Of a DNA stretch of 12,775 nt, positions 7,263-12,775 are shown one piece after another. The stretch spans positions 1-12,775 of the forward strand of contig NAVB01000842.1 of the NCBI GenBank assembly GCA_002179805.1. Direction: 5' to 3'. How positions within the stretch are numbered: position 1 is the first letter of the stretch; each line of letters begins with the position of its first letter. A program made the translations under genes and the position numbers. The notes under the pieces are model-generated. The model did not search any database. It was not told where the DNA came from and was given only the letters and a program-made list of their open reading frames with translations. Origin of the DNA: Acanthamoeba lenticulata (Eukaryota; Discosea; Longamoebia; Acanthamoebidae).

Positions 7263-9708
7263 CTACACGCCCCAATAGCCCCCGAAGTCGGGGGACTGTG
7301 GAGGAGGAGGCGATGGCGGGATGGCCAATCCGGAGGGAGTCCCGACCGGTGGTGGCGGCCCGTGACTCGGCTGTGGCGGCAAGGAGGCGTATGTCGGGTG
7401 GGTCGGCAGGAAGTGGCCGGAGTGGACGGGCCGTCCTTCGAGCCATGGCGGCGGTGGTGGTCGAGCGAAGACCGTCGGCGCCGGAGGATACGGCGTCGTG
7501 GCATGACGCTGAGCCATCGCGTGATTGCAAGATGCACATACAAGGGGCGGCGGAGCAGAGGATCTGTGTCCAAGATCGGGCGCTACCAACGTCGGCGTTC
7601 CGCAATACGCGCACAAGCCTGCGTCGCCCCCAGAGCATCAGGGTTAGTTCTTTCAAGTTTGGCTTCGTGGCTCAAGCTGGACGAACCTTGTTGTGGCGGT
7701 TCGCGAGCACCAAAGACCGAAGTGGAAGTGAGCGCAAGCGAGTTGATCTGTGCCTCCTCTTCTTGGCTTAAAGGGATGTGTTCGGTGCGCTCCACACAGG
7801 CCATCACCCATTGCCACTGTGGTTGGACCCACTAGCGTGAGAAATTAAGTCCTCACCGTTTATGGAAGAAGAAGAGAAGCTTACCTTGCCCTGTTGGTTG
7901 TAGAAGATTTGGTAGCGAACGTGCAAACGCAGAGCGCGCTGGTCCTTTCGCAGGCACTTAAAGGACAGGTTAAGCACGTCTGTGAAGGGAAGCGACGTCC
8001 TGGTCGTAATCGCAGTCGTAAGGACCGAGTTGCGCGCAGATGACACACACGTTGTTCGAGCGAACGTACTGTTGGAAGATAAGGTGGATCATCTTCTTTT
8101 TGTGGTGGTCCTCCAGTTGAGAGATGCGCTGCGAGCTTGTGCCGAGAAGCTCGTGCTGCACACCCGTCCCATGTGCCATCAACATGTGAAGTGGGTTTTT
8201 ATAGAGAGAAAACGGTGGTGTGGTAAGTACCGATGCGAAGCCTGTCAGGTGGCAGAATGCGTTGTTGACGTAGATGATGGTAGGTGGCTTCATGTCTTCG
8301 CCGAGCAGCCGAGCCGGCACGCGGAGCGCCCAGCACGGTTTTCTGTGTAAGCACGGATTGATCATGAGTCAGTAATGTGCACGACAAGCGGAAGAAACCG
8401 CACTCGTGTACCTGATGTCGTCCACGACAAAGGGCGCGCTCGGGGAGTTGAGCGCGGCGTACTCGCTGAGGAAGGGGAAGTGCTGGAGCATGGTTCGCCT
8501 CGCGATCACCAATGACTCGTGCATTGATGCGTGTGAGGGAAATGGCTCCAGCCGGGCGAAGACGGCTGTGGAGGACTCTGTGGGGGATGTTATCTCATCG
8601 AAGCTCTCCCCGTAGCCGCCAGTCCGGTCGATCTCGGCGTAGTGTTGTGGCCCACCACCCGGGGCAGCCGCGAAGTGGGAGGTCGGTTGTGATGGTGGCG
8701 AGGATTGGTGTGGCGATTGCTGTTGGGCGAGGGCGGAGACCTGCTCCGACAGCGACTCCATCAACCGCTCGACGTCGTCTTGTCGCTTGCGAAGCGCTTC
8801 AAACTCGCTCTGGACAACCTTTACGGTCTTCTTGAGTTCGTTTATCTCCTGCACGAGTAGCGACAGCACCGAATCCATGGCCGGAGGAGAAGCACTCGCC
8901 AGCATTGGCGACGCCGACAAGGATGATGAGGACGAAGAGAAATTGGGGGATGACGGAGTAGTGGCGAAGACAGACTGGCCAGGAGAAAAGGGTGTGGCGC
9001 CCACTGCAGAGCTGAACGGGAACTGGGGATTGTTCCTTGAAGCCGATGGTGTGGAACTGGTTGATGTTGTCGCTGGCATCTGTGGAAACGAAGGAGGAAT
9101 TTGTTAGGCCGGTTGAAGAACATGAAGGATGAGCACAGGCGGCGCACCAGCGCAATTGGTAACACCGGCATTGGAGGAGATGGGTGGCGATTCGCCGATT
9201 GGGATGAATCACTACCGGACTGATGCATAGGCGCTGGCGCGGGTGTGGTTCTTGGTGTGCCTTCTTCTGTTGTCCTAGTGAGACTACACCCCCACTTTGA
9301 AGCGCTTGGACGAGAAAAAAGGGAGGGGTACCATCGACTTTAGGCTTGGGCGGGCGACCACGCTTCTTGGGCTCAGTGAAGTGACACTTGTCTGGGATCC
9401 CCTCAGTCACGCATCTCCTGCAAGGCTTCGTCCTGCATACAAAGGTCAAAACAAAGTCCCGTTGTAAACCAGCTGCCAAGGAGTGCACCAAAGAGAGTCG
9501 CGTTTTTCTCCGCCCTCCTGGCCACAAGAAAGATTGAAGGGGTGCAAGAAGTTTCATACCCTGTGCAGGCCGTGTGAGCCACCCTACAAAGGACGCATGC
9601 TTGTGAGAAGGCTGGTTGCTTTCGTTTGAGTGGAGCGGATATGGAGGCCATTTGGCGCCGAAGCTCTCTGAGAGTCGTAGTTGCTGGACACAACCGAGCC
9701 GTTGTCAT
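7263..9708 (-). CDS. Zn2Cys6-PAS-GATA-like transcription factor, paralogue B
   Basis: Nine exons on the minus strand: 9708-9560, 9432-9332, 9266-9166, 9079-8412, 8342-8231, 8155-8047, 7979-7885, 7816-7687 and 7618-7263, giving 606 residues (587 if translation starts at 9651). Domains in order: zinc cluster C38, C41, C48, C54, C57, C66; AT-hook-like KKRGRPPK; Ser-rich linker; long coiled coil about 186-237; PFLSEYA..APFVVDDI motif; PAS domain about 340-460 (IIYVNNAFCHLTGF, HELLG, IFYNQQG). After the last intron comes C491-x2-C494-x21-C516-x2-C519, starting CAYCGTPTL, which resembles a GATA finger with a slightly long loop. The tail is Pro-rich. The final intron (7686-7619) contains an ACTAAC branch site. 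The 8046-7980 junction is the least certain and was placed by alignment with A and C. Two DNA-binding modules flanking PAS suggest a composite DNA-binding regulator. Confidence 0.78.
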
Positions 9709-10269
9709 TTTTGAAATAAACTGCCGCTGCTTTTTATTCCTGATAGCACAACCGGTTGCACGGGGTTAGCCCCGCTTGGCCCTGCGCAACAGGGACGCGG
9801 TTTCAGGAACCGTGCACGGGCCAGAGGTCAACAGCGATCTAGAGGTGAAGGCCAAGGACTTACGAAGAGCCAATAAACACAAGAAGCTCAAGAACTCCAT
9901 CCTTTCCTGTGTTTCTACTCAGAACTTGCTGTGCTCACCCGGAGGCCTCATTCAGCAGAAAGGCACTGACGTCACTCCAGTCTTTCCCAAGTACATCACC
10001 CCGGTGCCGATCGTCGTTATCCGCAACTTCCATAATCTTCTCCTCTGTTCGACACTGGTGTCTGCGCCTAAAGAGCGCGACGCGTGCAAGCATCTGTGCC
10101 CAGAGCGAACCTTGCTCGGTTCAAAGTGAAGCACGAACTGAGAAAAAAGCCTATTGGCAAGGCTCAGCCATGTTTTAAATTCCTTTCGGAAGTTGCCCTG
10201 AATATTTCCTCGGGCCTTTTTGGGAGCGCAATACCAGACCCGCAAGAGCTGTAGCGAGGAGGTTGTGCA
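9709..10269. promoter_or_regulatory. Divergent intergenic region between paralogues B and C
   Basis: This 561-bp stretch separates the start codons of two divergent paralogues, so it should hold both promoters. Visible items are a perfect CRE-type palindrome TGACGTCA at 9967-9974, a short hairpin CGGGG-TTAG-CCCCG near 9761-9774, and a 117-codon plus-strand open frame (9776-10129) that lacks any ATG. I see no tRNA and no convincing conserved coding motif. Co-regulation of B and C is plausible from the layout but not shown. Confidence 0.45.
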
Positions 10270-12315
10270 ATGGCAACTGATTGCACAAACAAAGCCTGTC
10301 GTCTGTGCCGTCTTTCTCATACAGCCTGTGATGGGTACGCTCGAAAGATAATAATAACCCACAAAATCGCGATTGAGATTTTTGTTATGTGCAGCTGCAA
10401 CGTCCCTCTTTTCTGGTTCCCTTGTGTGCATTTACATGCTTCGCGTAATATATATCTATTAAACACTTGGTGTTGAGTGCAGAGCGCGTCCATGCAGGCG
10501 CTGCGTAGCCCTCGGGAAGCCTGAACTATGCCAGGATGTCGAGCCTAAGAAGCGTGGCCGTCCCCCGAAGCACTTTCCCGCCACCACAGAGGGGGGCTGG
10601 AGGCTGACGAAGAAGCAAAAGGCAGATGCACCCTCGAAGAGCAGCTCGTCCGAAGGTTCCCCTCCATCTCCTTTTTCTGGGGTTGTCTCGTGTATTGAAG
10701 ACCGTATTTCTCGTTCACCCAGCGGCCAAGGTGTCGAATCCGCCTTCGCCCGACTCGTCACCTTCCCATTCTCCACGCAGCTCATGTGCCGACCTTGGCC
10801 TCCATTCCGCCGACCGAGCAGGCGGAGACGATAATTTGCTCATCACTCTCGTGAACGAGCTCCGCGGCACCAAGCAAGAGCTCAAGAGCGAGATCTCCGC
10901 GTTCTATCAGACCGTCGAGCGGCGATTGGCCCAGACCGAAGAGAAGATGAACTCCATCCTCTCGATGCTGCCGTTCAACGCGTCGTCCACCGTGGCATCT
11001 ATGCCGTCGTCTTCCCCCACACACACCACAACCAAGCTCTCGGTTCTGTCTGCTTCGATGCGAGCAGAGCTCATACGCCAGCTTCCCTTCCTGGCCGACT
11101 TCAATCTGGACTCCTCAACACCTTTTGTTGTCGATGATTTGGGGTACACGCTTCCCCGCTTGTATCCTCCGCTGCACGAGTGCGTATGGTGGGGGCTGAC
11201 CTCGCTCCGCTCTTTTACGCTCCTCCAGGAAGCCCGTGCTTGCTCAACGGTTCTCTGAGGCCACTCGCGTGGAAGATATGCTCCCGCCCACCATCGTGTG
11301 GGCGAACGACAGCTTCTGCTCCCTCATGAAGGTCCCTCTGGTACGCCTATCCACCTTGTGGATGGGGGGGTCTCGCCATAAGCTCATGTAAGTTCTCTCT
11401 TGTCGTGTGGTCACCACGCAGTACGATTTGCTGGGTAGGCGAGGCCAGGGAGATGCTCGAACGGCGGAGATGTTACTCCCCTACATGCTCAACCGGGGTT
11501 CGGGGCTCACCGGCGACATCCTCCCCCTCAGCCTCAAGTGGCCCAGGAAAGATGGCAAGGTCTTGACGCTTCGCACACGCAACCAGATCTTCTACAATCA
11601 GAGCGGATGGGTATGCCTGTCATCCACCCCGCCCCATCTTGGTGATCTTGCTTGCGCGCTGATCAGCTTTTGACGCCGCTGCATTATGCAGGCCAAGTGG
11701 TTGCTGATGGTGGTGGAGACGGCCGAGGAGGAATCGACTGTGCGAATACAGCCAGCACCCGCTACAATGCCGTCTACCACTCCGCCCTACTGCTTCACCC
11801 ATCCGCACCCACACCCGCACCCCCATCCGCACTCGCACCCACACGTGCACGCGCATCCGCATCCTCATCCGCACCCGCACGCCCATGGACACACGCATGT
11901 CCACACGCCGCCGCAGCAGCAGCACTTCATGGGCGTAGGGTCAGAGGAGTGGCGCCCGCACAACGAAAAGGAGCCCTTCTCCTTCTCTGCCTTCCCCTCG
12001 TGCTTTTCGTCGCTTCCCTTCTCCCTCCCTCCGCGCTTCCCAGGGGAGCCCAGCCCCAACACCACCGCCGCTGCCGCGACGACGACCATAGTTAGCGACG
12101 CCGGGGGAGGCGGAAGCGGAAGTGGCGGTTTAGGCCAAGCCACGACGCACCAAGCGCTGGGCAGCTTCTCTTCCGAGCAGAGCCCGCGAACAGACACCAA
12201 TAAGCAGGGCCGTGGAGAGGCCGAGATGGACGAACTGCTTTCGGCGCTTATCTCGCCCAACTCCTTCCCGACGGCCTCCATTCCGACAGCTGCGTGGGAG
12301 TGGGACTGCGCATGA
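10270..12315 (+). CDS. Zn2Cys6-PAS transcription factor with a His-X repeat, paralogue C
   Basis: Six exons: 10270-10334, 10483-10655, 10723-11143, 11229-11340, 11422-11610 and 11692-12315, giving 527 residues. The zinc cluster (C10, C13, C20, C26, C29, C38) occupies the same residues as in paralogue A, and exon 1 is the same length (65 nt). It is followed by AT-hook-like KKRGRPPK (44-51), a coiled coil at about 116-162, LPFLADFN..TPFVVDDL, and a PAS domain at about 220-330 (TIVWANDSFCSLMK, DLLG, NQIFYNQSG). The C-terminal exon encodes an uninterrupted alternation of His with another residue from 357 to 391 (18 His), then Ser/Pro- and Gly-rich linkers and an end segment with MDELLSALISP and a WEWD near the stop, likely activating. 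The His tract could bind metal ions or direct the protein to nuclear speckles; both are inferences. Confidence 0.82.
11800..11904 (+). repeat. Hexanucleotide coding repeat (CAY-NNN) giving (His-X)18
   Basis: A period-six repeat, mostly cacccg, catccg and cacgcg variants, encodes alternating His and Pro/Ser/Val/Ala/Gly/Thr within paralogue C. His codons mix CAC and CAT and the second codon varies, so the array is imperfect at DNA level while the alternation of His is perfect over 18 steps. That suggests selection on protein sequence after an initial repeat expansion. Confidence 0.85.
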
Positions 12316-12548
12316 GGCTGTTTTGGGGCCGAGTCGGTCACACGATCCAAGAAATGTACAAATCAGATACACTCAGTCAGCTGTTGGTCGGGCAGGGCAC
12401 CTGCCCTTAGACGTCTTCTTCTTTTATTTGAGTGCGGAGTTCCACCAGCCTGGCAACACAATTTTTAGTGCTAACGTCAAACGGTTGGAGGGGCAGAGAG
12501 AGGCAGTCACAAGAAGAAGAGAGAGGGACTGGTGCGGGGGGCGAGTGC
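12316..12548. other. Intergenic spacer with a perfect short hairpin
   Basis: The spacer between paralogues C and D contains GGGCAGG (12390-12396), a three-base loop, and CCTGCCC (12400-12406), followed by a T-rich stretch. It lies about 75 bp past the paralogue C stop codon, within its likely 3'UTR. The remaining sequence should include the promoter of paralogue D, with a purine-rich run just before the start codon. Confidence 0.4.
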
Positions 12549-12775
12549 ATGGAAGCAAAGATGAGGACGGCACGCGCATGTTCCAACTGCAAGATGGCAC
12601 ATACTGCTTGTGACAGCAACCGCCCGTGTGGTCGATGCATGTCGCTGGGCAAGGAAGACACCTGCGTTGACGTCGAGAGAAAGAAGAGAGGGCGACCAAA
12701 AAATCTAGGCGGCGCCGACAATACCGAGACCAGCATATCTGGGGCTGAAATCAAAACAGAGCCCTCAACATCTGG
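12549..12775 (+). CDS. Zn2Cys6 transcription factor, paralogue D (3' end outside window)
   Basis: The first 75 codons are visible and run off the edge. The start is ATG 12549, with a second in-frame ATG at 12561. The zinc cluster has C11, C14, C21, C27, C30 and C39, spaced exactly as in A, B and C, then RKKRGRPKN as an AT-hook-like motif. Unlike the other three, no intron interrupts the cluster after the third cysteine; the CDSNRPCGRC stretch is continuous. The segment EIKTEP near residues 67-72 is a canonical SUMO-conjugation consensus (hydrophobic-Lys-x-Glu). By analogy a coiled coil and PAS domain should follow outside the window, but that is not seen. Confidence 0.8.
   Translation, partial: MEAKMRTARACSNCKMAHTACDSNRPCGRCMSLGKEDTCVDVERKKRGRPKNLGGADNTETSISGAEIKTEPSTS

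Noticed and set aside
7344..7835. Plus-strand frames opposite paralogue B
   Set aside because: They are Arg-rich shadows of the Pro-rich tail and GATA-like exon on the minus strand.
9776..10129. 117-codon plus-strand open frame as a gene
   Set aside because: It has no ATG, is preceded by an in-frame TAG, and shows no recognisable motif; kept only as an observation.
1..12775. tRNA, rRNA, CRISPR arrays, insertion sequences or viral genes
   Set aside because: No cloverleaf elements, regular spacer arrays, transposase motifs or viral hallmark proteins were found on reading both strands.

Overview
The window looks like a gene-dense, GC-rich eukaryotic protist chromosome. The best guess is an amoebozoan of the Acanthamoeba type: genes are a few hundred bases apart, most introns are 62-150 nt with GT..AG ends, third codon positions are usually G or C, and proteins resembling fungal regulators sit beside an animal-like metabolic enzyme. 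This assignment is inferred from gene style and was not searched. All exon structures were worked out by hand from splice signals, reading phase and, where paralogues exist, alignment of their proteins.

Left part (1-5036). A minus-strand gene leaves the window at base 1 and encodes an acidic, probably nuclear protein with two SUMO-interacting-like motifs. It is divergent from a nine-coding-exon aminoacylase-1 (M20 metallopeptidase family), which has a complete set of catalytic residues and a probable 5'UTR intron. A 65-residue single-pass membrane protein follows. Next is a nucleotidyltransferase-fold protein with unusual Ile codon use. By my splice model it continues through two short 3' exons into CCCH and CCHC zinc-binding motifs.

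Right part (5240-12775). Four paralogous transcription-factor genes stand side by side, two on minus (A 5240-7054, B 7263-9708) and two on plus (C 10270-12315, D 12549 to the window edge). Each starts with a Zn2Cys6 binuclear cluster of identical spacing (C-x2-C-x6-C-x5-C-x2-C-x8-C) followed by an AT-hook-like basic GRP motif. A, B and C then share a coiled coil, a conserved pre-PAS motif ending in a VVDDL-type sequence, and a PAS domain, with introns at the same places. Their C-termini differ: A has an acidic leucine-rich tail, B a GATA-like C-x2-C...C-x2-C finger, and C an 18-step His-X tract. The Zn2Cys6 plus PAS arrangement recalls fungal ERT1/AcuK-type regulators. The added GATA-like finger in B is the most unusual architecture here.

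How they work together. The four regulators probably arose by local duplication and then diversified at the C-terminus; the coiled coils would let them homo- or heterodimerise. No shared pathway links them to the metabolic genes on the left.
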